64,000 nucleotides of DNA from Bacteroidota bacterium (GTDB lineage: Bacteria > Bacteroidota > Bacteroidia > Bacteroidales > DTGW01): assembly GCA_029572965.1 (NCBI GenBank), contig JAKPQD010000060.1:1-64000 (forward strand), written 5' to 3'. Numbering within the stretch: position 1 is the stretch's first letter; every line of letters starts with the position of its first letter. Below are positions 9,036-17,368 of this stretch, piece by piece. Position numbers and translations under genes: made by a program. The notes under the pieces are model-generated. The model was not told the DNA's origin. It searched no databases and worked only from the letters and a program-made list of their open reading frames with translations.

Positions 9036-9917
9036 TTAAAATTTCACTTCCGCAGGCATCCCTATTTTTAGCGATCCGTCATTCGGAACATCAATTTTAA
9101 TGGCATATACAAGGTTCACCCTTTCATCTCTGGTTTGAATTATCTTTGGAGTAAACTCTGCCTTTGAAGAAATCCATGATACCTGGCCATCATACTGCTG
9201 AAAGCTTTCATTAGCCCCATCAATAAACACTTTTACTTTTTGGCCAATCTTCACCTGCGACAGCTGAGATCCGGATATAAAAGCCCTGAGTTTCATGACC
9301 TTCAAGTCTGCAATTTTGCAAATCACCTTCCCTGGTGTGATTATCTCGCCCTTTTCAACGTATTTGTCCAATATTGTGCCATTGACAGGACTAACAACCT
9401 TATACTTTGAGAGTTGATCGGCTATTTGGGCTATTTGCCATTGCAAAGCCTTAATTTCTGCATCTATTGAGTGCATTTGTGTTGCAACAGCATTTTTTTG
9501 TTTAGCTATAAGCTTTAACTGGTCATTAATGTCGTCAAGTTGCTTAACCGGGGCAGATCCGTCAGACACAAGCTTCTCAATACGTATTTTATTCACCTCA
9601 GCGGCCCTTAACTGTTCGTCATACACATCCAACTGAGATGCTACTTGCGTTTTACGTGCACGGGCCGACTCAATCTGAGCTTCCAACTGGTTTATACGCA
9701 ACACCGTTGAAACAGAGTCAATAGAAAGAAGTACATCCCCTTGTTTAACCTCCTGCCCTTCATCAAATTCCAGCTCAGTAATTTTACCCTGAACCTCAGA
9801 GGTAATTTGAGTTTCAACGACTTCAAAATTTCCATAAGCATCGGTTTTACCATTTCGGTTGTTGCACGACACAAACGCCAAAACACTTATCATCGCTACA
9901 AATTTTATTATTCTCAT
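9036..9917 (-). CDS. HlyD/AcrA-type membrane fusion lipoprotein
   Basis: A periplasmic adaptor of 293 residues from the preferred start at 9917. The open frame extends 20 codons upstream, but the internal Met begins a clear lipoprotein signal with lipobox AFVSC, so the upstream part would be non-signal sequence overlapping tolC. A lipoyl-like half motif (GKITELEFDEGQEVKQGDVL), a long coiled-coil hairpin (about residues 65-165), and the second lipoyl half (VVSPVNGTILDKYVEKGE) are visible. It links the inner-membrane ABC exporter to the TolC-like channel encoded just upstream. Confidence 0.92.
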   Translation of the reverse strand: MRIIKFVAMISVLAFVSCNNRNGKTDAYGNFEVVETQITSEVQGKITELEFDEGQEVKQGDVLLSIDSVSTVLRINQLEAQIESARARKTQVASQLDVYDEQLRAAEVNKIRIEKLVSDGSAPVKQLDDINDQLKLIAKQKNAVATQMHSIDAEIKALQWQIAQIADQLSKYKVVSPVNGTILDKYVEKGEIITPGKVICKIADLKVMKLRAFISGSQLSQVKIGQKVKVFIDGANESFQQYDGQVSWISSKAEFTPKIIQTRDERVNLVYAIKIDVPNDGSLKIGMPAEVKF

Positions 9918-9963
9918 TGTCTTTATTTTATCGTAATTTTTAATTCGTAATTGAATATTAAGT

Positions 9964-11259
9964 TTAATAAACCCCATAAATGCTTTGTAAATTGCTTTGT
10001 TCCTGCATGAGCTGAACTTTATGCATCTCGAGGTTCAACTTGGCTTGCATTTCGGCATTCAAGTCATTGATAAAATCTGTAGAAGAAATCAGGCCTTTAT
10101 CAAGCCTGTCTGCCGAACGCCGGGCAATGGAGCTGCGCAGCTCAACAATCTTAGCATCTGTAACAACAGCATTTTCGAGCTGTACAATGCGTGATTTGCT
10201 ATTATTGATAGATATTTGTATGTTATTTTCCACTGCACTGCGCTGATTATTGATCATTACAGCCTGCATACGGGCAATACTCCTTTCCCGGGCTGAATTG
10301 TTCCAATCGAAAATATTCCACTTGAAATTCAGGCCTATTATATAGTAAGGATCAAAAGAAGTAGAAAGCATATTCAATCCCGGTTTACCATACCCTGCCT
10401 GAGCAAATGCAGACAGCTTGGGCATACGCTGGGCTTTATATATTTTTTCAGAATATTGCAGGGCTTCTTGTTTTGCATCCAATGCAGCCAAATCAGGACG
10501 GCTCATTTGCAAACTATCCGGCTTATTAATAACAGGTATATCAAACTTTGCCGAATCGCCTATTTGCTCGCCCATCAATACCGAAAGGTTTGCCAACAAT
10601 GATTTATAAAGCATATCTAATTCAAATAGCTGTTGATTAAGTTTCAAAACCTCTACAGTAATGTTATCTCTGTCCGACTCCATCATCATCCCCTGTGATA
10701 TAAGGGAATTTATCTGCTTCAATTTTGTATCATAAGTATTTATAAGCACTTCAACCAGCTTTTTATTCGAACGGTTAAGAATAATGGAATAATACAACTG
10801 AGTAGTTTGGTCAAGTACTTTATTTATATCCGATTTAGCGCTAAATACATCCGATTTATAGGATAAATCAGAAAACTCACGCCGCGCCTTGTTCAAACCT
10901 CCGTCATATATCAATTGCGTGGCATCAAGCCAAACTTTGTATTGGTCACGGTCTGTTTCAATTGTTTTTTTGGAAAACCCAATTGGTTTCTGAAAAGTAT
11001 CAGGTAGCAGCATATCAAGTTTAATAGCATCACTCTGATATGTAGCTTGTCCATTAAGGTTTAACTGAGGCAGCCACTCATTTTTCAAATTTTTTCCCTT
11101 TAAACATGCAATAGAATCGGTGATTGTAGCATTAGGGCCAATCGGATGATTTTGCCGCACCCTTTGTTTGCAGTATTCAAGGCTTATTGCTTGTCCATAA
11201 ATAAAAGTTGGCACAAAAGCAAACAAAAGGACTACAGGTATTTTAAATAATCTCCTCAT
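9964..11259 (-). CDS. TolC-family outer-membrane efflux protein
   Basis: A 431-residue outer-membrane efflux protein with a signal peptide (residues 1-22, ending FIYGQA) and two similar helical halves typical of TolC/OEP, with the pattern SLEYCKQRVRQNHP at the start of the first half and YSEKIYKAQRMPKLSAFAQAGYG in the second. It forms the outer-membrane exit duct of the exporter. It starts 2 bp after the tetR stop codon, and the hlyD-like gene follows at 46 bp. Length is in the family range. Confidence 0.92.
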   Translation of the reverse strand: MRRLFKIPVVLLFAFVPTFIYGQAISLEYCKQRVRQNHPIGPNATITDSIACLKGKNLKNEWLPQLNLNGQATYQSDAIKLDMLLPDTFQKPIGFSKKTIETDRDQYKVWLDATQLIYDGGLNKARREFSDLSYKSDVFSAKSDINKVLDQTTQLYYSIILNRSNKKLVEVLINTYDTKLKQINSLISQGMMMESDRDNITVEVLKLNQQLFELDMLYKSLLANLSVLMGEQIGDSAKFDIPVINKPDSLQMSRPDLAALDAKQEALQYSEKIYKAQRMPKLSAFAQAGYGKPGLNMLSTSFDPYYIIGLNFKWNIFDWNNSARERSIARMQAVMINNQRSAVENNIQISINNSKSRIVQLENAVVTDAKIVELRSSIARRSADRLDKGLISSTDFINDLNAEMQAKLNLEMHKVQLMQEQSNLQSIYGVY

Positions 11260-11261
11260 AA

Positions 11262-11888
11262 TTACTTTTTAATTGCATTGATTACAAACTCGGCAACAGC
11301 CTTTTTCCGTTCTTCAATGAACAAATTCCAATCGCCAGAATTATTGGCAAATACAACCCCTTGTATTAAAGGCTTTCCAATAACCGGGAAAATACACATT
11401 GAAACAATGTTTACAATAAGATGACGAAAATCAATAGGCCTAATAACGCCCTTAGCTATATTTTCCTGGATCGACATTACAAAAGGTGCCATGACATTGT
11501 TTCTCAACATATCAATTTTATCAATCATAAGTTTCTTAAACGCTTCCGAGTCTCTATTTATCTCCTGGACAACAAAAACCGGAATATGTGGATTGTCAGA
11601 AAAAAAACTAATGTAATTATCAACAGCCACCTCTATTCTTTCAAAGAGAGACATATCCTTAGACAAAGTGAAAGCCATATTTTCAAAAAACTTATCAATT
11701 GTTTTTGAAAACACCATTTCAAACATTTTATCTTTTGAACGATAATAATAGTGTAGCAATGCTTTGTTGATACCAGCCTTATCCGAGATATCCTGCATAC
11801 GGGCACCGTAATAACCTTTTTCAAAAAAAACTTCCATTGCCGCAGCAAATATCTGCTCTTCAGTTTTTAACCGTTGTTCGTCTGTCAT
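11262..11888 (-). CDS. TetR-family repressor of the efflux operon
   Basis: A 208-residue TetR-type regulator. The N-terminal helix-turn-helix spans about residues 10-55 (ILAAAMEVFFEKGY-type helix, then MQDISDKAGINKALLHYYYRSKDKMF), followed by a ligand-binding helical domain. It is the first gene of the efflux operon, only 2 bp before tolC, so it would control its own expression and that of the exporter. A perfect 9-1-9 palindrome overlaps the promoter upstream, as expected for a TetR operator. The inducer is unknown. Confidence 0.92.
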   Translation of the reverse strand: MTDEQRLKTEEQIFAAAMEVFFEKGYYGARMQDISDKAGINKALLHYYYRSKDKMFEMVFSKTIDKFFENMAFTLSKDMSLFERIEVAVDNYISFFSDNPHIPVFVVQEINRDSEAFKKLMIDKIDMLRNNVMAPFVMSIQENIAKGVIRPIDFRHLIVNIVSMCIFPVIGKPLIQGVVFANNSGDWNLFIEERKKAVAEFVINAIKK

Positions 11889-11905
11889 AGGCTATAATTT
11901 TTTAG

Positions 11906-11937
11906 CAAATATAAATTAACTATTTGGTTAAACCAAA
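11906..11937 (-). promoter_or_regulatory. Efflux operon promoter (-33 TTTG, -7 TATATTTG)
   Basis: On the minus strand TTTG (11937-11934) is separated by exactly 20 bp from TATATTTG (11913-11906), matching the Bacteroidota consensus TTTG-N19/20-TAnnTTTG. The -7 box lies 17 bp upstream of the tetR start. Confidence 0.75.
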
Positions 11938-11939
11938 TA
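11921..11939. promoter_or_regulatory. TetR operator palindrome
   Basis: A perfect 9-1-9 inverted repeat (TATTTGGTT-A-AACCAAATA). It covers the -33 element and most of the spacer of the tetR promoter, the expected position for autorepression. Confidence 0.75.
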
Positions 11940-12286
11940 ATTTATCCAAAATATTAAATTTTTTAGTTAATACTTTCATACCTCTTTTAATAATCGCTTA
12001 ATTACAACTAAAAACGCTCAATTTAATATATATATATAACAAAAAATATATAATTAATTACATTTTTTAATTATTAAACATATTTATATTATTTTTTGTA
12101 ACATAAATATGTTATTTATAATAATTTTTTGAATTTTATATTAAAAATAACATCATTTTGGATATAAAATTATTTTTATAATAAATAAACTTTTAATAAC
12201 ACTTTATTTATATAAATATATTTTCATTTTTTACTTTATTTTTTAAATTATTATCACTTTTTATGTGTTATTTTAAAATTAATTAC
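11940..12286. other. Very AT-rich intergenic region between efflux and ammonium loci
   Basis: About 350 bp of strongly AT-rich sequence separating the divergent tetR and torF-like genes, with long A/T runs and no ORF of note. It probably holds upstream promoter sequence for both sides; beyond the promoters listed separately I see no defined structure. Confidence 0.6.
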
Positions 12287-12294
12287 TATTTTTG
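12287..12294 (+). promoter_or_regulatory. -7 box of the torF-like gene
   Basis: TATTTTTG, a full match to TAnnTTTG, 33 bp before the start codon at 12328. No TTTG is obvious at the -33 position, which may indicate dependence on an activator or alternative sigma factor. Confidence 0.6.
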
Positions 12295-12327
12295 TCTTGA
12301 AATTATTAACCGTAAAATATATTTATT

Positions 12328-13002
12328 ATGAAAACAAGTTTAAAAGTGATGGTGGTAGCAGTTGCTACAATGGTATCAGGAGCAGTTTCTTTAGCACAAA
12401 CAACCGTAACCCCGGGATTGGATTTGTATAGCACTTATCTTTGGAGGGGCTCAAAAATTGATGGGCCTTCGGCCCAACCTTCGTTGGTTGTTAAAAATGG
12501 CGGATTGACAGTTGGGACATGGGGCTCTTTCGGATTGGCAAGCTCATACAGCGAAATTGATTTTTACGTTTCTTACGCGTTTGAGTTTGGCCTTTCATTG
12601 GGCGTAACCGATTATTATTATCCAACCTTAAACGCTGACGGGTATAGTGCATTTGAATTTTCAAAAGATTCAGGGGCACACGCTATTGAAGCAAACGTTG
12701 GATATACATTGGACAAGTTTACCCTATCGGCCAACTACATCTTCAATGAAGCTGCCGCAGCTGCTTCAACCGGTGGCGACAAATACTTTGAAGCCAGCTA
12801 TGCTTTTGAAAGCTTTAGTTTATTTGTAGGTGCCGGAGACGGATGGCATACCAAAGACACCAAATTTGCCCTTTGTAATATTGGCGCAAAAGCAACAAAA
12901 GAAATCAAAGTCTCTGATTCATTCTCAATTCCTGTAACAGGCGTTTTAATGATAAACCCGGACAAGGAATTAATCAGCTTAGGCGTAGGTATTTCATTTT
13001 AA
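12328..13002 (+). CDS. TorF-family putative porin
   Basis: A 224-residue outer-membrane beta-barrel with a signal peptide (about 1-23, ending SLAQ). The segment LDLYSTYLWRG and the DFYVSYAFEFGLSLGVTDYYYP strand resemble the TorF/Gcw_chp porin family. Such genes often accompany ammonium transporters in Bacteroidota and Proteobacteria. It heads the island torF-glnK-amt, so it may admit ammonium or other nitrogen compounds across the outer membrane; that role is inferred from position. The 110 bp gap to the PII gene contains a long inverted repeat. A 16-base sequence just before its start (from 12305) recurs before the second amt gene. Confidence 0.75.
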   Translation: MKTSLKVMVVAVATMVSGAVSLAQTTVTPGLDLYSTYLWRGSKIDGPSAQPSLVVKNGGLTVGTWGSFGLASSYSEIDFYVSYAFEFGLSLGVTDYYYPTLNADGYSAFEFSKDSGAHAIEANVGYTLDKFTLSANYIFNEAAAAASTGGDKYFEASYAFESFSLFVGAGDGWHTKDTKFALCNIGAKATKEIKVSDSFSIPVTGVLMINPDKELISLGVGISF

Positions 13003-13024
13003 CAAATACCCTTTATAAATCACC

Positions 13025-13085
13025 AATGAAACTCCCATATCCTTGTAAAATAATAATATAAAGTAAGCACTATGAGAGTTTCATT
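13025..13085 (+). promoter_or_regulatory. Intercistronic inverted repeat between torF and glnK
   Basis: AATGAAACTC (13025-13034) and GAGTTTCATT (13076-13085) are perfect 10-base arms around a loop of about 41 nt. There is no T-tract, so it looks more like an mRNA processing or stabilising structure, or a regulator site, than a terminator. Confidence 0.45.
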
Positions 13086-13112
13086 ATTCATTAAAATTTA
13101 AATTTTACAATA

Positions 13113-13460
13113 ATGAAAAAGATTGAAGCTATTATCCGTAAGTCGAAATTTGAAGATGTAACCAATGCCCTTCATGAAGCTGAAATCGACTTTTTTACTT
13201 ACTCAGAGGTTGTCGGAGTTGGAAATGAAAAATCCGGTGCAATATATAGGGCTACCGTTTATGAAACCAGGTTTATACCTCGAATATTAATTTCTTTCGT
13301 TTGCCGGGACCATTTGGCCGAAAATGCAGTGCAGGCAATAGCAACAGCTGCCAGAACGGGCGAACTTGGCGATGGCAAAATCTTCATATCAACTGTTGAT
13401 GATTCTGTCCGCATAAGAAATGGAGAAAGAGGCCCTGAATCATTGTTTATTAAAGATTAG
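13113..13460 (+). CDS. glnK: PII nitrogen-regulatory protein (first copy)
   Basis: A 115-residue PII signal transducer that senses 2-oxoglutarate/ATP/ADP and gates ammonium transporters. The N-terminus MKKIEAIIRKSKFEDV, the B-loop GELGDGKIF (about 84-91) and the C-loop RIRNGERG are present. The T-loop (residues about 36-55) is slightly shortened compared with enteric GlnK, but it keeps the tyrosine (Tyr50) aligned with Tyr51 that is uridylylated in Proteobacteria. It lies 22 bp before an amt gene, the classic glnK-amtB pairing. It is a paralogue of the PII protein at 15302. Confidence 0.93.
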   Translation: MKKIEAIIRKSKFEDVTNALHEAEIDFFTYSEVVGVGNEKSGAIYRATVYETRFIPRILISFVCRDHLAENAVQAIATAARTGELGDGKIFISTVDDSVRIRNGERGPESLFIKD

Positions 13461-13482
13461 TGTAAATATAAAAAAAGATATT

Positions 13483-14709
13483 ATGGATTCAACAGCATTA
13501 ACAATAGGTTTAAACACCATATGGGTGTTAATAGCAGGAGCTCTGGTGTTCTTTATGCAAACAGGGTTTGCCTTAGTCGAAGCAGGTTTTACCCGATCAA
13601 AAAACACGACAAACATATTATTTAAAAACTTAATGGACTTTTGTATTGGCACTTTCGTCTTTTGGCTATTAGGCTATGGAATAATGTTTGGTGCCGGAAA
13701 CGGGTTCATCGGGGGATTTGAATTGTTCTCAAAAGTTGACCACGGAGCTGCAGCAGGATTGCCCAACATGGCATTCTTTTTCTTTCAATTAGTATTTGCC
13801 GCTACTGCTGCTACAATTGTATCGGGTGCTATGGCAGAAAGAACAAAATTTTCAGCATACTTAATATATAGCGCCATAATCTCGTTAATTATTTATCCCA
13901 TTTCAGGCCACTGGATATGGGGGGGAGGCTGGTTGTCACAATTAAGTATCCCCATGCACGATTTTGCAGGATCAACAGTAGTGCATTCTGTAGGCGGATG
14001 GTTAGCCCTGACAGGAGCCATTGTATTAGGCCCTCGCATTGGTAAATATAAAAATGGAAAAGCAAATGCTATCCCTGGTCACAGCATAACTTTAGCAACT
14101 TTAGGCGTATTTATCCTCTGGATTGGTTGGTTTGGATTCAACCCAGGTTCAACTTTAGGAGTGGGCGACGCAGGCTTGATTTCAAAAATATTCGTAACTA
14201 CAAATGCTGCCGCTGCAGTTGGAGGCATTGCCACTATGATTTTGACATGGTTTAGATATGGAAAGCCTACCCTTTCGATGACATTAAACGGTGTTTTAGC
14301 AGGATTAGTAGCCATTACAGCTGGTTGCGACGCTGTAACTCCCGGAGGAGCTGTTATTATAGGTTTTATAGCTGGAATTGTTGTAGTTTTCTCAGTAGAA
14401 TTGTTCGATAAAGTATTTAAAATCGACGATCCGGTTGGTGCAATATCAGTCCACGGAATATGCGGGGCTCTTGGTACATTATTAGTTGGCATTTTCTCAC
14501 AAAGCGGAGGCGTTCTTTACGGTGGAGGCTGGGGATTATTTACAAGCCAGGCTATTGGAGTAGTATCGGTTGCTGCATGGACTATTGCAGTAGGCTTCAT
14601 TCTCTTCCTTGCCATCAAATACACTATTGGTATCCGTGTATCAGCAAAAGAAGAAGAAATTGGGCTCGACTTCTTCGAACATGGAGAAACAGCCTACAAC
14701 AACCATTAA
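13483..14709 (+). CDS. amt: Ammonium transporter (first copy)
   Basis: A 408-residue Amt/Mep/Rh channel with 11 predicted transmembrane helices. The upstream part of the open frame overlaps the PII gene, so the start is placed at MDSTALTIGLNTIW (13483), which fits the mature N-terminus of Amt proteins. The twin pore histidines lie in FAGSTVVHS (His168) and VHGICGALG (about His324). Unlike the other two Amt proteins in the window it has no signal peptide and its sequence is clearly a different subgroup. The C-terminal tail ends in GLDFFEHGETAYN, the cytoplasmic tail that contacts PII. A strong terminator follows. Confidence 0.95.
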   Translation: MDSTALTIGLNTIWVLIAGALVFFMQTGFALVEAGFTRSKNTTNILFKNLMDFCIGTFVFWLLGYGIMFGAGNGFIGGFELFSKVDHGAAAGLPNMAFFFFQLVFAATAATIVSGAMAERTKFSAYLIYSAIISLIIYPISGHWIWGGGWLSQLSIPMHDFAGSTVVHSVGGWLALTGAIVLGPRIGKYKNGKANAIPGHSITLATLGVFILWIGWFGFNPGSTLGVGDAGLISKIFVTTNAAAAVGGIATMILTWFRYGKPTLSMTLNGVLAGLVAITAGCDAVTPGGAVIIGFIAGIVVVFSVELFDKVFKIDDPVGAISVHGICGALGTLLVGIFSQSGGVLYGGGWGLFTSQAIGVVSVAAWTIAVGFILFLAIKYTIGIRVSAKEEEIGLDFFEHGETAYNNH

Positions 14710-14730
14710 AAAATTGTACTAAAAATACAC

Positions 14731-14771
14731 TTGATAAAAAATGCACCTTTTGTGGTGCATTTTTTTATCAA
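14731..14771 (+). terminator. Rho-independent terminator after first amt
   Basis: A near-perfect inverted repeat, 17-base arms (TTGATAAAAAATGCACC and its complement with one extra T) with a 6-nt loop TTTTGT, containing a T7 run on the descending arm. It lies 22 bp after the amt stop codon. Confidence 0.85.
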
Positions 14772-15255
14772 GACAATCAAGAACATAAAATACATGAAGC
14801 AACATAGTTGCAATATATTTAAAGACCCTTCGAAATAAGGTGCGTAGCACCGAATAATAATTCGCCTCTACTTACCTTAATCAATGTAAAGCTGATTTTT
14901 CTGCAAATATTTATACACTTCACAGTTAAAAGAAGATTATTACTAACCTGTCCAAGTAAAACTAAAAAAGAAAAAGAATATATTTAGTAAACCTATACCC
15001 AAAAAATAACCTTAGCCATATTTGAAAAACAGGTTACCTAAAAATATAAAAGTTGAACCAGTCTGCCAAATATAAAAACCATGCTTAATTAAAAATCAAA
15101 TTTTTATATATAATATTATTAAAATATATAGGAGTATTAAAAATAATTAATCAAAATAACAAATACAACCCCAATATAATTTATATAAACAAAAACGATA
15201 TAAATAAATTTTTATATTTATCATCAAATTGCTTGATAAATTAAATCAAATTATA
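14772..15255. other. Intergenic region before second glnK-amt pair
   Basis: About 480 bp, mostly very AT-rich, without a supportable gene. A small hairpin GGTGC-GTA-GCACC at 14839-14851 resembles REP-like intergenic hairpins common in Bacteroidota. Near the end, TTTATCA...TGATAAA arms (about 15219-15240) surround the likely -33 region of the next promoter and could be an operator. Confidence 0.45.
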
Positions 15256-15263
15256 TAATTTTG
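15256..15263 (+). promoter_or_regulatory. -7 box of second glnK-amt operon
   Basis: TAATTTTG matches TAnnTTTG. A CTTG at 15232-15235 stands 20 bp upstream, a reasonable -33 element. The start codon is 38 bp downstream. Confidence 0.6.
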
Positions 15264-15301
15264 TAACAAATTATTAATAATAAATTAAATTCTTTAAATT
15301 T

Positions 15302-15658
15302 ATGAAAAAAATTGAAGCAATTATCCGTAAGTCAAAATTTGAAGATGTAAAAGCCGCTCTTCATGCCGTTGACATCGATTTTTTTACCTACTGGGATGCC
15401 ACTGGTGTAGGAAAATCAACAGAAAAAATTATTTTTCGTGGCAAATCGTATGATACAAGTAAAATCAACCGGACCATGTTGTCAATAATCGTTCGCGACC
15501 AAAATCTGGAAAAAACAATAAATGCCATTATTACATCTGCCAAAACCGGAGAAATGGGCGATGGAAAAATATTCGTTTCAGACATTGAAGACGTTTATCG
15601 TATCAGAAATGCAGAGAAAGGCCCCGAGGCCCTTTATATAAAAGGTGAAGAAGTATAA
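15302..15658 (+). CDS. glnK: PII nitrogen-regulatory protein (second copy)
   Basis: A 118-residue PII protein whose first 16 residues are identical to those of the copy at 13113. The T-loop around GVGKSTEKIIFRGKSY keeps a tyrosine at position 50 but is otherwise different from the first copy, and the B-loop GEMGDGKIFV and C-loop RIRNAEKG are conserved. Divergent T-loops with conserved cores suggest the two PII proteins gate different Amt partners. It is 40 bp upstream of the second amt gene and has its own promoter. Confidence 0.93.
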   Translation: MKKIEAIIRKSKFEDVKAALHAVDIDFFTYWDATGVGKSTEKIIFRGKSYDTSKINRTMLSIIVRDQNLEKTINAIITSAKTGEMGDGKIFVSDIEDVYRIRNAEKGPEALYIKGEEV

Positions 15659-15698
15659 TTACAGCAACAGAAATGATTAACCGTAAAATATTTATATC

Positions 15699-17120
15699 AT
15701 GAAAACTTTATCAATAAAAACAATAGGCTTAATACTTTTGGTTTTCTTTTGCACTTTAGGAGTTAGCGCACAAGATCCTAAAGCTGCAAACGACAGTATC
15801 AAAGCCACCACAGAAGCAACTATTGCTCCAGTATCACCTTCAGTGGACTCTGGAGATACAGCTTGGCTCATCGTAGCAGCAGCTTTCGTCCTGATGATGA
15901 CCATACCCGGATTAGCCTTGTTTTATGGCGGATTGGTACGACGTAAAAACGTATTGAACGTACTGATGCAATGTTTTATCATAACCGCTGTTATCACTAT
16001 CGAATGGGTAGTTATTGGTTACAGTATGTCCTTTGGCTCATCTGAAGGAATTCTAAATCCTTTCATAGGAGGCTTTGACTGGGCTTTCTTAAAAGGCATC
16101 CATGTAAGCGACCTCAGCCCCTACTTTATCTCACACTCACAACCAACGGCTGATGGAGGTACAATAGGCACAATACCTCACATTGTATTTATCCTCTTCC
16201 AATGTATGTTTGCTATCATTACCCCTGCTCTCATATTGGGAGCTTATGCAGAACGTATTAAATTTAAAGGATTTCTTTTGTTCACCGTGTTATGGTCGCT
16301 GATCGTTTACAACCCAGTTGCACACTGGGTATGGAGCGGCGACGGATGGTTATTTAAAATGGGGGCACTCGACTTTGCCGGAGGCACAGTAGTACACATC
16401 AATGCTGGTATTGCAGCCCTTGTAACAGCGCTGATGATTGGTAAAAGAAAATATTACGAAGGACATCCTACTCAACCACACAACATTCCTTATGTTGTAA
16501 TGGGAGCAGCGCTGCTATGGGTTGGCTGGATTGGGTTCAACGCTGGTAGTGGTTTGGCAGCAGACGGATTGGCAGCAAGTGCATTCCTTGTAACACACTT
16601 GGCCACAGCAACAGCTGCATTTACCTGGGTTATCCTCGACTGGATTTTCAACAAAAAACCTACCGTTGTTGGTATTGCCACCGGTGCAGTAGCAGGATTG
16701 GTAGCCATTACCCCGGCAGCAGGTTTTGTAGATGTAACAGGTGCATTACTAATAGGTATGTTGGTTTCAGTATTCTGTTTCATCATGGTTGGGGTAATAA
16801 AACCCAAACTTGGATACGACGATTCGTTAGATGCATTTGGGGTACACGGTATTGGTGGTTTGTGGGGTGCTTTAGCAACCGGGCTCTTTGCAACAACAGC
16901 CATACAAGGCTCGTACAGTGGATTGTTTTATGGAAACGCAACACAGTTTATCATTCAGTTAAAAGCTGTTGGAGTTACTATTCTTTACTCAGGAATTCTT
17001 ACCGCAGTGCTATTCTGGATTACAGATAAACTGGTTGGTGTTAGGGCTAAAGATGTTGACGAAACTGAAGGTCTTGACATTACACAACATGGCGAAATAG
17101 CTTACAACAAAGCAGATTAA
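15699..17120 (+). CDS. amt: Ammonium transporter (second copy, with signal peptide)
   Basis: A 473-residue Amt protein with a cleavable signal peptide (residues 1-25, ending GVSAQ) and a polar linker of about 25 residues before the first channel helix. Eleven further helices carry the twin histidines in DFAGGTVVHI (about His233) and FGVHGIGG (about His384). It ends in a PII-interacting tail (GLDITQHGEIAYN). It forms an operon with the preceding glnK and is closed by a strong terminator. It resembles the third Amt (17369) far more than the first. Confidence 0.95.
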   Translation: MKTLSIKTIGLILLVFFCTLGVSAQDPKAANDSIKATTEATIAPVSPSVDSGDTAWLIVAAAFVLMMTIPGLALFYGGLVRRKNVLNVLMQCFIITAVITIEWVVIGYSMSFGSSEGILNPFIGGFDWAFLKGIHVSDLSPYFISHSQPTADGGTIGTIPHIVFILFQCMFAIITPALILGAYAERIKFKGFLLFTVLWSLIVYNPVAHWVWSGDGWLFKMGALDFAGGTVVHINAGIAALVTALMIGKRKYYEGHPTQPHNIPYVVMGAALLWVGWIGFNAGSGLAADGLAASAFLVTHLATATAAFTWVILDWIFNKKPTVVGIATGAVAGLVAITPAAGFVDVTGALLIGMLVSVFCFIMVGVIKPKLGYDDSLDAFGVHGIGGLWGALATGLFATTAIQGSYSGLFYGNATQFIIQLKAVGVTILYSGILTAVLFWITDKLVGVRAKDVDETEGLDITQHGEIAYNKAD

Positions 17121-17153
17121 ACCCTTTCTCAAAATTAGTTTAATACCCGAGTT

Positions 17154-17192
17154 GAAACGGAAACTATATATTGGTTTCCGTTTCTTTTTTTT
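17154..17192 (+). terminator. Rho-independent terminator after second amt
   Basis: Perfect 11-base arms GAAACGGAAAC / GTTTCCGTTTC (17154-17164 and 17174-17184) followed by a T-rich run. Confidence 0.88.
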
Positions 17193-17330
17193 ATTATCAC
17201 TAATAAAGTTAACTATTCAGACAAACACAATGATAAAATAATTAAATAAAATTTTAAGGTTGGAATAAAATAAAAAAGAATTTCATTACAAAAAATAAAC
17301 TTTCGATATATATTATTAATTATATTTGCG

Positions 17331-17338
17331 CCTCAAAT
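17331..17338 (+). promoter_or_regulatory. -7 box of third amt
   Basis: TATATTTG, a full consensus match, 30 bp before the start codon at 17369. With the terminator upstream it shows the third amt is an independent transcription unit. Confidence 0.65.
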
Positions 17339-17368
17339 TACATTTTATAACTTTTAAATAAAAATAAA

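Noticed and set aside
14079-14492. Minus-strand ORF of 137 aa within the first amt gene (and a similar one at 16490-16903)
   Set aside because: Both are proline/alanine-rich mirror frames of the conserved Amt transmembrane helices; the same shadow in both paralogues follows from sequence homology, not from coding.
14460-14807. Plus-strand ORF of 115 aa overlapping the end of the first amt
   Set aside because: Frame-shifted shadow extending over the terminator; no conserved features.
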